From NCBI GenBank assembly GCA_003833135.1, contig QZLH01000079.1, positions 53,343 through 89,442 of the forward strand: DNA of 36,100 bases, written 5' to 3'. Below the pieces are notes generated by a model. It was not told the DNA's origin, did not search any database, and saw only the letters and a program-made list of their open reading frames with translations. The stretch is from Oehlia diaphana. Lineage: Eukaryota > Glomeromycota > Glomeromycetes > Glomerales > Glomeraceae. The position numbers and the translations under genes were made by a program. Shown in pieces: positions 21,039-31,224 of this stretch; position 1 is the stretch's first letter; each line of letters begins with the position of its first letter.

Positions 21039-22691
21039 TAAAATAATGAAATAAATGGGCCATGTAGTGGCCATATTCACCAATCAATGAAGATCCCCGA
21101 TAATAGCCCAAAGTGTTATCGTTCTGATCATGCGTTTAATAATTATAACATCATAAATAAGCTTTATTAACCATAAATATCATTCACTTATTTAAACTTT
21201 TCCTATAAAAATTCCATACTTTTTACTCGTATGTTTCATCTTTGTATTATTTTATTTACGTCTTGTTATTTATTTATATCTTGTCATTTATTAATAATTA
21301 TTTATTAACTTAGAACAAAAGTAAAAAGACTGAAATAAAAATCGGGGGCATCCTTATATCATATAGCTGGAGTTTAAAAATATGCAACTTGTCGTAAATT
21401 ACGTTCATTTTTTTAAAAATTAAATATTTTTTTTTTTATTCTTGCATATCAAATAATAGATCCGAAGGATTAAATTTACCCTAATTTTGATAGCGGGTGA
21501 TAATTAGTCATATGGTATGTTAAACTGAAGATCGTCACGACGCACGTCATTTTACGTTGTTTCAATTCTTTAATATTGTATGGTTTGAGAAAGAAAGAAA
21601 ATAAAGAAAATCTTATTTTTTTGTGTTTCACTCGATGTTTCAAATTAATTTTTTTTTTGTTCCAATTTATATTTTGAAAATCTTTGATGTAAAATATGTA
21701 AAAATTTTTTTAACGCTCCCAAAATTAAACAGATAGAATTTTTATTATTTTGGTAAAATTTTATAGCAAAAATAAATTATTTGTACAAATTTACAAAAAA
21801 TGTGAAATAAATTAAAGTGAAACAAAAATAAAGTGAATTAAATATATCAGCTTGCTTTTTTTTTTTTTTGACTTTATTCATGATATTGTATCATTTCCAA
21901 CGTGATAAGCTCCGGAGTTCGTACGGTTACCGTTTCCCTAATAGATATAATCATTACAAAAATATATTATTAATCATTAAATATATCCTTTCAATTCCGG
22001 TTGACGATTTTTGTTTGTCGGATTTTTTGTGCAACACATGGAATATCCGACCTTTTGACCCAAAAATTTTTGGGTTTACGAAAAATGCAACCGATCAGAA
22101 TTGAACAAGGTATACCGACAGTATATAACAACTTATTTACGCATATTTTGATCGTCTTTAATTTGTTCTCACATTCTTATATATAATAAAATTACCTTTG
22201 TTATAAGGTTATACATTAAGGCGTAAAAGTATATAATTAATTTATTCCAAACAAGTTTTGTTATCAAGGTCCCTTTTTTCCTTTTTACAGATTTCTTTTT
22301 ATAAATTTCATCAACTAATAGCTCTCAGCTGGTACATTTATTTTTACTATTACGTATCACTTGCATGTTTAAAATTTCATAGTTGATCATCAAAAATTCG
22401 AAACAACTGATCATCACGACAATTTTTTCGGTCTTTGTTTTTTAAGGGTTTCATTCCCTATAAATAAAGCTCATGCATGATGAGCTTTATTTCTCTTTTA
22501 CGGTTTAGTTTTTTTGCCGATCGTCGTTTTGATTGTTTATAAAAAGGTTAAATTTTTCTTATGAAATTTCAAGAAATTTATCAAAATAACTTAAAGAACG
22601 CTCTTGAAATAATTTAAAAATTGAAAATTATTGCAATTATTTTTTTTTAAAATAAACTTCAACTTTTTCAATATACTAAAGTCAACAAAAA
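21039..22691. other. Spacer between SMR copies 2 and 3
   Basis: No gene. Sequence from about 21225 matches the 3' flanks of the other copies, and from 21420 the downstream spacer of copies 3-6. From about 21890 it contains GATAAGCTCCGGA, GGTTACCGTTTCCC, a conserved inverted-repeat block (about 21990-22107), and the TTATCAAGGTCCC block. Open frames at 21868-22186 lie entirely in this conserved spacer, change frame between units, and are not genes. Confidence 0.65.
22462..22547 (+). promoter_or_regulatory. Conserved promoter of SMR copy 3: palindrome plus TATA-like box
   Basis: Inverted repeat AAATAAAGCTCAT / ATGAGCTTTATTT (perfect 13-base arms, spacer GCATG) at 22462-22492. A TATA-like TTTATAAAAAGG follows at 22536-22547, about 145-155 bases before the ATG. 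The same arrangement precedes copies 4 and 5. Confidence 0.6.
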
Positions 22692-23147
22692 ATGTCGTAC
22701 TATGATTCATTGGAGCAAGAAGTTGTTGATTTGCACTATCTTACACGTGAACACGCAAGACTTATCGTTATACAAAAGATCAGAGATTGTCATTCTAGAT
22801 GCATACCCTGCGTAAAATTTATAACAGGACGAGGAAATCATATAAATGCAACTGGAGAACGAGGGGTTCTTTACGAAGAATTTCCATCGTGGATGCTAGA
22901 TTCTGAGATTAAACGTTTGGTCCAAAATTATGATTCATGCAATGGATATTATTTAGTTTATCTTGATTTAGTAGCACGCGCTCCTTCATCCAAACAATTA
23001 TGTGCATTATTATCATTTTTAGTTTTATTATTATTAGTATTTACTTATATTTTATACATATTAGTTGCAGCTTATTCAACTTTAAGCTCAATGAGCGATT
23101 ATTTGGATTATAAAATAACGAATTCAAACACTCACAATTCATACTAG
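22692..23147 (+). CDS. Tail-anchored SMR-type protein, copy 3
   Basis: 151 aa, intronless, and the best representative of the set. The SMR-like domain spans about residues 11-92: VDLH (12-15), then ARLIVIQKIRDCH (helix 1), CVKFITGRGNH (40-50), ERGVLYEEFPSWM (56-68), a second helix SEIKRLV, and the closing strand GYYLVYL (85-91). A single hydrophobic segment (about 103-125) is followed by a polar tail of about 25 residues, so a tail-anchored protein with the SMR domain in the cytosol is predicted. SMR domains with intact DxH and TGxG motifs (MutS2, Cue2) act as nucleases, so RNA or DNA cleavage at a membrane is possible. No DUF1771, CUE or MutS part is present. Strong ATG with upstream AACAAAAA. 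Confidence 0.88.
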   Translation: MSYYDSLEQEVVDLHYLTREHARLIVIQKIRDCHSRCIPCVKFITGRGNHINATGERGVLYEEFPSWMLDSEIKRLVQNYDSCNGYYLVYLDLVARAPSSKQLCALLSFLVLLLLVFTYILYILVAAYSTLSSMSDYLDYKITNSNTHNSY

Positions 23148-23921
23148 ATTTTTACATAGTTTCATACTCTACTAGTTTATATGTCTTTTATTTTTACTTA
23201 TTTATAACTTGTTTTTATATCTTGTCATTCATTTTTATCTTATCATACATTTATTTACATCTTGTTATTTTATTTATTTTTTTAAAAATTAAATATTTTT
23301 TTTTTTTTTTTGTTATTATATATCAAATAACTGCGAAATTTATCAGGTCGTGATATGAAATTGCTAAATCTCACCAGCGAGATAGTTGTGGTTTTTATCT
23401 ACTATCATACGTTTATTTACATATTGTTATTTTATTTATTTTTTTAAAAAATAATTTTTTTTTTTTTTTTTTTTGTTATTACATATCACGAAATTTATCA
23501 GGTCAGATATGAAAATTGCCAGTGATGTCACATTTTTAACTCCATGCGGGTGATATTTTAATTTATATAGTCATGTGGTATGTAATGATGTTATTTAACT
23601 AATACGGATAAAGATCGTCGTCGTTTCAATTCTTAAAATATATATTGTTTGAGAAACATCCTATTTTTTGTGTTTCACTCGCTGTTTCAACTTACAAACT
23701 TCAAGAATCTTAAGAATATTTTTGTAGATAACTTTCTTTATCTTTCAATACTATTAGCGCAAGATTTTTTGAAAATTTTTTAGTCCTTTTATATTATTTT
23801 AAAAACATTTTTTTTTAATCCTTGCAATTTCTTAAAAACATAGTATTAATCAAATTGATACAACAATGTCATTTAATTAAGTTGGAGTAAATCTTTGGCG
23901 TAAACCGCAAAACATTTTATA

Positions 23922-24015
23922 AGTCCGGAGCGTAGCAAAGGACTGCCATATATGTTTTAGATGAGATATTACAAAAAATGTCCATTATACGCTCGCATGT
24001 CCTTTGAGTCAGATT
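23922..24015. repeat. Spacer hairpin with GCAAAGGAC/GTCCTTTG arms
   Basis: CAAAGGAC (from AGTCCGGAGCGTAGCAAAGG and onward) pairs with GTCCTTTG about 60 bases downstream. Homologous segments lie at about 26098-26195 (one arm mutated) and 28534-28612. Its role is unknown; it is conserved because the unit is duplicated. Confidence 0.45.
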
Positions 24016-24387
24016 ACAAATGTGTTAATGATTGAACTACCTCGTTCGTGTTAGCTAGATATTTTTAGCGTTTGATCAATGATTATTTTGAAAATCGTTG
24101 ATATAAAATTTTTACAACGCACCCAAATAGAAAGACAGAATTTTTATTATTTTTATAAAATTTTATAGAAAATATAACAAAATAAATTATTTGTACAACA
24201 AATACGAAATAAATCAAAAATAAAGTGAATTAAATAAATTAAATATATCAGTTTGCTTTTTTATCTTTGACCTTTCATTATTTTCCCAACGTGATAAGTT
24301 CCGGACTTCGTAAACGGTTACCGTTTCCCTAATGGATACAATCAAAGAATCATTACAAAAATATATCAATCATTAAATTCATCCTTA

Positions 24388-24549
24388 CAATTCCGGTCGG
24401 TTACATTTTTCGATTGGGTTTTCATTTTGTTTGTCTGATTTTTGTGTAACACATGGAATATCGACTCAAAAATTTTTGGATTTTTCAGTTTCACAAATAG
24501 AATGGTTTATTTTGTATATGACCGAAAAATGTAACCGACCAGAATTGAA
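24388..24549. repeat. Conserved 160-base hairpin element in each SMR unit
   Basis: The left arm CAATTCCGGTCGGTTACATT, continuing TTTCG, pairs with the right arm, which reads on the minus strand CAATTCTGGTCGGTTACATT, continuing TTTCG: one mismatch in 25. Related hairpins precede copy 3 (about 21990-22107, left arm decayed), copy 5 (about 26588-26758) and copy 6 (about 29027-29186, where the right arm has CCGG and pairs fully with the left). It may be a MITE trapped before amplification. Confidence 0.65.
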
Positions 24550-24899
24550 CAACAAGTACTTATTTACGCATATTTTGATCCTTTCTTAATTGTTATGAAG
24601 TTATACATTAAAGCGTAAAATGTATATAATTAATTTATTCCAAACAAGTTTTGTTATCAAGGTCCCTTTCTTCCTTTTGCAGATTTGTTTATGAATTTTC
24701 ATCAACTATTTGCTCTGGCACATTTAACAAAGCTATTTGTGATGTGTGTAATAAACTTTGTTTTTGCTATTACGTATCACTTGCATGTTAAATTTCATAG
24801 TTTCTAAAACGGGTCATCAAAAATTCGGAAACAATTGTTAAAGATCATCACGTCAAATTTTTCGGTCTTTGTTTTTTTAAGGGTTTCATTCCTTTTTAT

Positions 24900-24987
24900 A
24901 AATAAAGCTCATGCATGATGAGCTTTATTTCTTTTACGGTTTAGTTTTTTTTTTTGCCGATCGTCGTTTAGATTGTTTATAAAAAGG
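24900..24987 (+). promoter_or_regulatory. Conserved promoter of SMR copy 4: palindrome plus TATA-like box
   Basis: AAATAAAGCTCAT / ATGAGCTTTATTT with a GCATG spacer at 24900-24930 and TTTATAAAAAGG at 24976-24987, about 130-140 bases before the ATG. Confidence 0.6.
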
Positions 24988-25114
24988 TTAAATTTTTCTT
25001 ATGAAATTTCAAGAAATTTTATCAAAAATAACTTCAATAACGCTCTTGAAATAATTTAAAAATTGAAAATTATTGCAATTATTTTTCTTAAAAATAAACT
25101 TCAACTTATTCACT

Positions 25115-25570
25115 ATGTACTATGATTCATTGGAGCAAGAAGTTGTTGATTTGCACTATCTTACACGTGAAAGCGCAAAACTTAAAGTTATACAAAAGAT
25201 CAGACTTTGTCATTATAGACGCATACTCTGCGTAAAATTTATAACAGGACGAGGAAATCATATAAACTCAACTGGAGAACGAGGGGTTCTTTATGAAAAA
25301 TTTCCATCGTGGATGCGAGACTCTAAAATTAAATATTTGGTCAAAGATTATGAACCATATAATGGATATTATTTAGTTTATCTTAATTCTTCGAATAAAG
25401 GAGCGTGTGCTAATAAATTATGTGCATTATTAGTATCATTTTTAGTTTTATTATTATTAGTAGTTATTTATATTTTATACATATCAGATATTAGTTATAA
25501 CTTATTGTTAAGTTCAATGGAAGATTATTTTGGTCATAAAATAACGTATTCAAACACTAACGATTCATAA
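25115..25570 (+). CDS. Tail-anchored SMR-type protein, copy 4
   Basis: 151 aa, intronless. DLH at 12-14, TGRGNH at 44-49 and ERGVLYEKFPSWM at 55-67 are intact. The hydrophobic segment is about residues 101-124, followed by the polar tail SSMEDYFGHKITYSNTNDS, which resembles that of copy 3. Almost identical to copy 5, with a Tyr for Ser after the CH at 32-33 and small length differences in the membrane segment. Upstream of the ATG the sequence is TTCACTATGTAC rather than the AAAAATGTC of copies 2 and 3, so the start shifted by one codon. In-frame codons further upstream lack an ATG. Confidence 0.88.
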   Translation: MYYDSLEQEVVDLHYLTRESAKLKVIQKIRLCHYRRILCVKFITGRGNHINSTGERGVLYEKFPSWMRDSKIKYLVKDYEPYNGYYLVYLNSSNKGACANKLCALLVSFLVLLLLVVIYILYISDISYNLLLSSMEDYFGHKITYSNTNDS

Positions 25571-27305
25571 TAGATTTTTACATATGTTTCATGTTCTACT
25601 AGTTTATATGTCTTTTATTTTTATTTATTTATATCTTGTATTTATATCTTATCATTTATTTTTATCTATCATACTACATCTTGTTATTTTATTTATTTTT
25701 TTAAAAATTAAATATTTTTTTTTTTTATTATTACATATCAAATAAACTTCGAAATTTATATGAAAATTGCTAAATCTCACCAGTGATGAACTCTAGTGGT
25801 ATGTTATGATGTCATCGTTCCAAATTCTTAAAATATATATTGTTTGTGATATTTTTTGTGTTTCATCACTGTTTCAAAATCAAGAATCTTAAGAATTTTT
25901 TTGGAGATAACTTACTTTATCTTTCAATACTGTTAGCGCAAGATTTTTTGAAAATTTTTAATCCTTTTATATTATTTTAAAAACATTTCTTTAATCCTTG
26001 CAATTTCTTAAAAAATATACTATTAATCAAATTGATAAACAACGTCATTGAATTAAGTTGGAGTAAACTTTGACGTAAAACTGCAAAAGTTTTATTAGTC
26101 CGGAGCGTAGCAAAGGGCTGTCATATATGTTTTAGCTAGATGAGATATTACAAAAAATGTCCATTGTGCGCCCGCATGTCCTTTGAGTCCGATTACAAAT
26201 ATGTTATTGCCTGAACTACCTCTTTCGTGTTAGATATTTTTAGCCTTTTTGATCAATGAATATTTTTTTTTTGTTTCATTTTTATTTTTGAAAATCTTTG
26301 ATTTAAAATTTTTTTCAACGCAGCCAAATAGATAGAATTTTTATTATTTTGTAAAATTTTATAGCAATATAAAACAAAATAAATTATTTGCACAACAAAT
26401 GCGAAATAATCAAAAATAAAGTGAATTAAATAAATTAAATATGTCAGTTTGCTCTTTTATCTTTGACCTTTCATATCATTTTCAACGTGATAAGCTCCGG
26501 ACTTCGTAAACGGTTACAATTCCCCTAATAGATACAGTCAAAGAATCTCATTACAAAAATATATCTATCATTAAAACTCATCCTTTCAATTCCGGTCGGT
26601 TGCATTTTTCGATTGGGTTTTCATTTTGTTTGCCTGGTTTTTTGTGTAACACATGGAATATCCGACCTTTTGACTCCAAAAATTTTGGATTTTTCAGTTT
26701 CACAAATAGAATGGTTTATTTTGTATATGACCGAAAATGTAACCGACCAGAATTGAACAACAAGGCTAATATGAGAACTTATTTACGTATATTTTGATCC
26801 TTTCTTAATTGTTATAAGGTTATACATTAAAGCGTAAAAAGTAGTAGTATATAATTAATTTATTCCAAACAAGTTTTGTTATCAAGGTCTCTTTCTTCCT
26901 TTTGCAGATTTGTTTATAAATTTTCATCAACTATTTGCTCTGTCATATTTAACAAAGCTATTTGTGTGTGTAATAAACTTTGTTTACACTTGCATGTATT
27001 TGATCATCAATTATTCGAAACAATTGTTAAAGATCATCATCACGCCAATTTTTTCGGTCTTTGTTTTTTTTAGGGTTTCATTCCCTATAAACAAAGCTCA
27101 TCATGCATGATGAGCTTTATTTTTCTTTTGCGGTTTAGTTTTTTTTTACCGATCGTCGTTTAGATTGTTTATAAAAAGGTTAAATTTTTCTTATGAAATT
27201 TCAAGAAATTTATCAAAAATAACTTCAATAACGCTCTTGAAATAATTTAAAAATTGAAAATTGTTGCAATTATTTTTCTTAAAAATAAACTTCAACTTAT
27301 TCACT
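25571..27305. other. Spacer between SMR copies 4 and 5
   Basis: No gene. Homologous to the preceding spacer, with small deletions. It carries the AGTCCGGAGCG hairpin (about 26098-26195), a degraded CGTAAACGGTTAC motif (about 26505-26519), the hairpin at 26588-26758, and TTATCAAGGTCTC. Open frames at 26600-26797 and 26876-27110 fall in these conserved non-coding blocks and are rejected. Confidence 0.6.
27093..27179 (+). promoter_or_regulatory. Conserved promoter of SMR copy 5: perfect 26-bp palindrome plus TATA-like box
   Basis: The arms AAAGCTCATCATG and CATGATGAGCTTT abut without spacer at 27093-27118, forming a perfect palindrome. Compared with copies 3 and 4, three bases (CAT) have been gained at the centre, which improves symmetry. 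TTTATAAAAAGG follows at 27168-27179. Confidence 0.65.
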
Positions 27306-27767
27306 ATGTACTATGATTCATTGGAGCAAGAAGTTGTTGATTTGCACTATCTTACACGTGAAAGCGCAAAACTTAAAGTCATACAAAAGATCAGACTTTG
27401 TCATTCTAGACGCATACTCTGCGTAAAATTTATAACAGGACGAGGAAATCATATAAACTCAACTGGAGAACGAGGAGTTCTTTATGAAAAATTTCCATCG
27501 TGGATGCGAGACTCTAAAATTAAATATTTGGTCAAAGATTATGAACCATATAATGGATATTATTTAGTTTATCTTAATTCTTCGAATAAAGGAGCGTGTG
27601 CTAATAAATTATGTGCATTATTATCATTTTTAGTTTTATTATTATTAGTAGTTATTTATATTTTATATATTTTATACATATCAGATATTAGTTATAACTT
27701 ATTATTAAGTTCAATGGAAGATTATTTTGGTCATAAAATAACGTATTCAAACACTAACGATTCATAA
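27306..27767 (+). CDS. Tail-anchored SMR-type protein, copy 5
   Basis: 153 aa, intronless. Same architecture and nearly the same sequence as copy 4: DLH at 12-14, TGRGNH at 44-49, a hydrophobic segment from about 101, and the polar tail ending SNTNDS. It lacks one Val in the membrane segment and has an extra Leu-Tyr-Ile repeat (ILYILYIS), so length changes occur in the repetitive TTA/ATT codons of the anchor. The few differences indicate a recent duplication. Start as in copy 4. Confidence 0.88.
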   Translation: MYYDSLEQEVVDLHYLTRESAKLKVIQKIRLCHSRRILCVKFITGRGNHINSTGERGVLYEKFPSWMRDSKIKYLVKDYEPYNGYYLVYLNSSNKGACANKLCALLSFLVLLLLVVIYILYILYISDISYNLLLSSMEDYFGHKITYSNTNDS

Positions 27768-29897
27768 TAGATTTTTACATATGTTTCATGTTCTACTGGT
27801 TTATATGTCTTTTATTTTTATTTATTTATATCTTGTATTTATATCTTGTCATTTATTTTATCTTACCATACATTTATTTGCATCTTGTTATTATATTTAT
27901 TTTTTTAAAAATTTAAATAATTTTTTTTTTTTTTTTATCAAATAAACTGCGAAATTTATCAGGTCGTGATATGAAATTGCTAAATCTCACTAGTATGATA
28001 GTTGTGGTTTTTATCTTATCATACATTTATTTGCATCTTGTATTTTATTTATTTTTTTAAAAATTAAATATTTATTATTATTATATATCAAATAAACTGC
28101 GAAATTTATCAGGTCGTGATATGAAAATTGCTAAATGATGATCATAGAATTTCACATTTTTAACTCTACCCGAAACTCCATGCGGGTGATATTTTAATTT
28201 ATATAACCATGTGGTATGTTATGATGTTATTAACTGATACGGGTAAAGATCGTCGTCGTTTCAAATCGTATTGTTTAAGAAATCCTATTTTTTGTGTTTC
28301 ACTCGCTGTTTCAAATTACAAACTTCAAGAATCTTAAGAATTGTTTTGAAGATAACTTTCTTTATCTTTCAATACTGTTAGCGCAAGATCTTTTGAAATT
28401 TTTTAGTCCTTTTTATATTATTTTAAAAACGTTTTTTTTAATCCTTGTAATTTCTTAAAAAACATATTAATCAAATTAATAACAACGAAGCAGATTTTCA
28501 TAATCTTCAGCGTAAAACCGCAAAACGGTTTATTAGTCCGGAGTGTAGAAAAGGACTGTCATTATATGTTTTAGATGAGGAAATGTCCGCCCACATGTCC
28601 TTTGAGTCCGATATATAATTGGTTCTTCATATATTACAAATTTGTTATTGATTGAATTACCTCTTTCGTGTTAGATATATTTTTAGCTTTTTGAACAATG
28701 AATATTATTTTTTTGTTTCATTTTTATTTTTGGAAAATCTACAATATAAAATTTTTTCAACGCACCCAAATAGATAGATTATCTTGTAAAATTTTATAGA
28801 CAAATATAAAACAAAATAAATCATTTGCACAACAAATACGAAATAAATCAAAAATAAAGTGAATTAAATAAATTGAATATGTCAGTTTACTTTTTTTATC
28901 TTTGATCTTTCATATTATTGTATAATTATTTCCAACGTGATAAGATCCGGACCTCGTAAAGGGTAACCGTTTCCCTAATAGATACAATTAAAGAATCTCA
29001 TTACAAAAATAGATCAATTAATTCTTTCAATTCCGGTCGGTTGCATATTTTTCGATTGGGGGTTTGTTTGTCTGATTTTTTATGTAACACATCAACACAA
29101 CCTTTTGAGTTTTAGCGCATCATCAATAGAATGTATATATGGAATGTATATGACCGAAAAAATCGAACCGACCGGAATTGAACAGGAGCTAATATGACAC
29201 AGTTGTATTATATAATATATAGCTAGAACTTATTTTTAGAATAAAATTATTGATAACAATTAAGAAAAAAAAAAGAAAAAAAAATAAATGTTTTATTTTA
29301 AGATAATACGTACATTAAAACGTAAAAACTTTTATTCAAAACAAGTTTTATTATCAAATCTCTTTTTCTTCCTTTTTGAAAGATTTTGTCTTATAAATTT
29401 TCATTCAACTATTATTTCTGATACATTTAACAGAGTATATTAATACGAATAATATGGCACGTTTGCACGCACGTACCAAATGAATAAAATAAATGTTTGA
29501 AAATCATAAAGTTATTGTGTGAAATAAACTTTACTGTTTACGCATCATTTGCATATTGATTATTTAGTTTCTGAAACGGATCGTCAAAATTCGAAACTAT
29601 TGTTCAAAGATCACCACGCCGCTTTTGTTTTTTTTAAGAGTTTCATTTCTATAAATAAAGCTCATGCATGATATAAAGTATTATTCCTCTTTTACGGTTT
29701 AGTTTTTTTTTTGCTGATCGTCATTTTAGATTTGTTCATAAAAAGATTAAATTTTTCTTGTATTATCGTTACGAAATTTCGAGAAATTTATCAAAATAAT
29801 TTGAAAATTTTAAAAATTGAAAATTATTGCAATTTTTTTTTTTTAAATAAAAAAAGAAAACTCAAGAAAACCCAACTCATACAAAAGTTAACAAAAA
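27768..29897. other. Spacer between SMR copies 5 and 6
   Basis: No gene. It contains an internal partial duplication (ATCAAATAAACTGCGAAATT occurs near 27940 and 28090), the AGTCCGGAG hairpin (28534-28612), TAACCGTTTCCC (about 28965), the fully paired GGTCGGTT hairpin (29027-29186), a decayed promoter palindrome whose left half AAATAAAGCTCATGCATGAT is kept at 29653-29672, and TTCATAAAAAG at 29735-29745. The frame at 29711-29932 overlaps the promoter and the true start in another frame. Confidence 0.6.
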
Positions 29898-30311
29898 ATG
29901 ACGGACTGTTATTATCCAGTGAGAGAAGTTGAAATTGATTTGCTCTATCTTACAAGTGAACAAGCAAAAGATGTCGTTATACAAACGATCAAAAATTGTT
30001 ATTCTAATAAAATACCACACGTAAAATTTATAACAGGACGAGAAAATCATATAAATGTAAATGGAGAACGAGGGGTTATTTATGAAGCTTTTCCATCATG
30101 GATGACAGATTCTAAGATTAAATATTTTATCGAACATTGTAAAAAACATGATGGATATTTTTTAGTTTATCTTTATTTAACTCCCAATCCTTCATTTATC
30201 AGAAAATTAATTATTGAACATTTATTAAGATCAGCATGTTATTTATTAATAATAATATTACTTGTTGTTTATTACATGCGTAATGTATATAGTCAATTCC
30301 CTGATATATAG
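29898..30311 (+). CDS. Tail-anchored SMR-type protein, copy 6 (altered motifs)
   Basis: 137 aa, intronless. Domain order is retained, but DLH has become DLL (14-16) and TGRGNH has become TGRENH (46-51). The histidine of the DxH motif, important in active SMR nucleases, is therefore missing, and an inactive domain is likely. ERGVIYEAFPSWM and GYFLVYL are kept. The hydrophobic segment is about residues 113-127. The last residues (YSQFPDI) and the TAG are read from the left end of a pogo-like element starting at about 30290, so the usual polar tail is missing. The ATG has AACAAAAA context as in copies 2 and 3. Confidence 0.85.
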   Translation: MTDCYYPVREVEIDLLYLTSEQAKDVVIQTIKNCYSNKIPHVKFITGRENHINVNGERGVIYEAFPSWMTDSKIKYFIEHCKKHDGYFLVYLYLTPNPSFIRKLIIEHLLRSACYLLIIILLVVYYMRNVYSQFPDI

Positions 30312-30478
30312 TCACACCCTTCGGGACCAAAAAAAATCGGTGTGATTATAAAAATACTATATGATGAGGACTAAAGAGGAGGTTATTTAATAAGCTTATT
30401 AATAACTTGGGACAATGTAAATGTGCTTATAAGGAGGGATGTGACTATATCTGGGGTGACTATAGAGGGGGTCAACTG
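30290..30478. mobile_element. Pogo-like non-autonomous element at the 3' end of SMR copy 6
   Basis: The right end, read on the minus strand, starts CAGTTGACCCCCTCTATAGT. The left end TAGTCAATTCCCTGATATAT, followed by AGTCAC, is a diverged version of it. Both ends abut TA (30288-30289, 30479-30480). The right part shares CTTATAAGGAG and GTGACTATAT with the element at 20667-21038. Directly downstream, the flank resumes the 3' sequence of the other SMR units (GTTTCACGTTCTACTAG). Confidence 0.6.
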
Positions 30479-31224
30479 TATAGTTATTAGTTTCATAAAT
30501 AGTGCACAATACATATTAGAATGTTTCACGTTCTACTAGTTTATATTATATTTATTGCATTTATCTTTTATTTATATCTTGTTATTTATTTGTACATTGT
30601 CATTTTATTATTTATTTATATATTGTTATTTTATTTTTTATTTTTTTTAAATTAAATATTTTAATATTTTTATTCTTACATATCAAATAAACTCCGGAAT
30701 TTAGATCCGTCGCAATTAAAAAAAAGAAAAAGATAAAATAAAAAAATGTTCGTGCAAAAAAAAGAAAAAGAAATTTTTTTTCAAAATATTGTGATAATAC
30801 AAAAATGAATAGAAAATTTCTAAAATTGCTAAATCTTCATTATTGATCATACTAGCATTAGGGAGAAATTTCAAGGAAAAATTAAATAAAATTTTTAACT
30901 TTGCCCGGAACTTCACCCTAATTTTGATAGTGGTGAATGGTGATCGTCACCAGTCACAAGTTCATGTGGTCTTATGATTGTCATTAACTGATAGTAAAAA
31001 AGGATTTTTATTGGCACGTCACTTTTTCATTGTTTGTTTCACTCTATGAAGAAAGAAAATAAAGAAAATCCTTTTGTTTTTGTGTTTCATTCGTTGTTTC
31101 AAAAATGTTTATAAAAGGTGCAACTGAAATTTGTCTTACAAAATTTATAGAATTTAAGAATTTTTTTTGAAGAATATTTTGCAATTTTTAAAAAACATAT
31201 TAAATCAAATATATAATAATAACA
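30479..31224. other. Spacer between SMR copies 6 and 7
   Basis: No gene. The first part matches the 3' flank and early spacer of the duplicated unit (up to the TTTTTGTGTTTCATTCGTTGT block near 31080). The second half of the unit (hairpin, palindrome) is absent here. TTTATAAAAGG at about 31109-31119 is a TATA-like box about 110 bases before the copy 7 ATG. Confidence 0.55.

Larger units (their letters stand above)
23148..25114. other. Spacer between SMR copies 3 and 4
   Basis: No gene. It contains T runs at 23290-23310 and 23456-23474, a partial internal duplication (the TTTATTTACAT..TTGTTATTTTATTTATTTT segment occurs twice near 23250 and 23410), the AGTCCGGAGCG hairpin (about 23922-24015), AAACGGTTACCGTTT (about 24312-24326), and the long hairpin at 24388-24549. 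Confidence 0.6.
21890..30290 (+). repeat. Segmental tandem duplication, units of about 2.2-2.6 kb
   Basis: Start-to-start distances between SMR copies 3, 4, 5 and 6 are 2423, 2191 and 2592 bases. Not only the genes but most of the spacer is shared in the same order: 3' flank with ATGTTTCATGTTCTACTAGT, T-rich run, ATATCAAATAA block, TTTTTTGTGTTTCAC block, AGTCCGGAGCGTAG hairpin, CGTGATAAG..CCGGAC block, GTCGGTT hairpin, TTATCAAGGTC block, promoter palindrome and TATA box. Copies 3-5 are most alike. Weaker traces extend out to about 19715 and about 31100, so the whole cluster arose by repeated unequal exchange. Confidence 0.8.

Noticed and set aside
21868..22186. Overlapping frames with RNYNHYKN and CRIFCATHGI-like peptides
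   Set aside because: They lie in spacer DNA conserved among the SMR units, and the frame is not kept between units.
26600..27110. Several 65-66-codon frames between SMR copies 4 and 5
   Set aside because: Same conserved spacer. Homologous positions in the other units carry stops and shifts.
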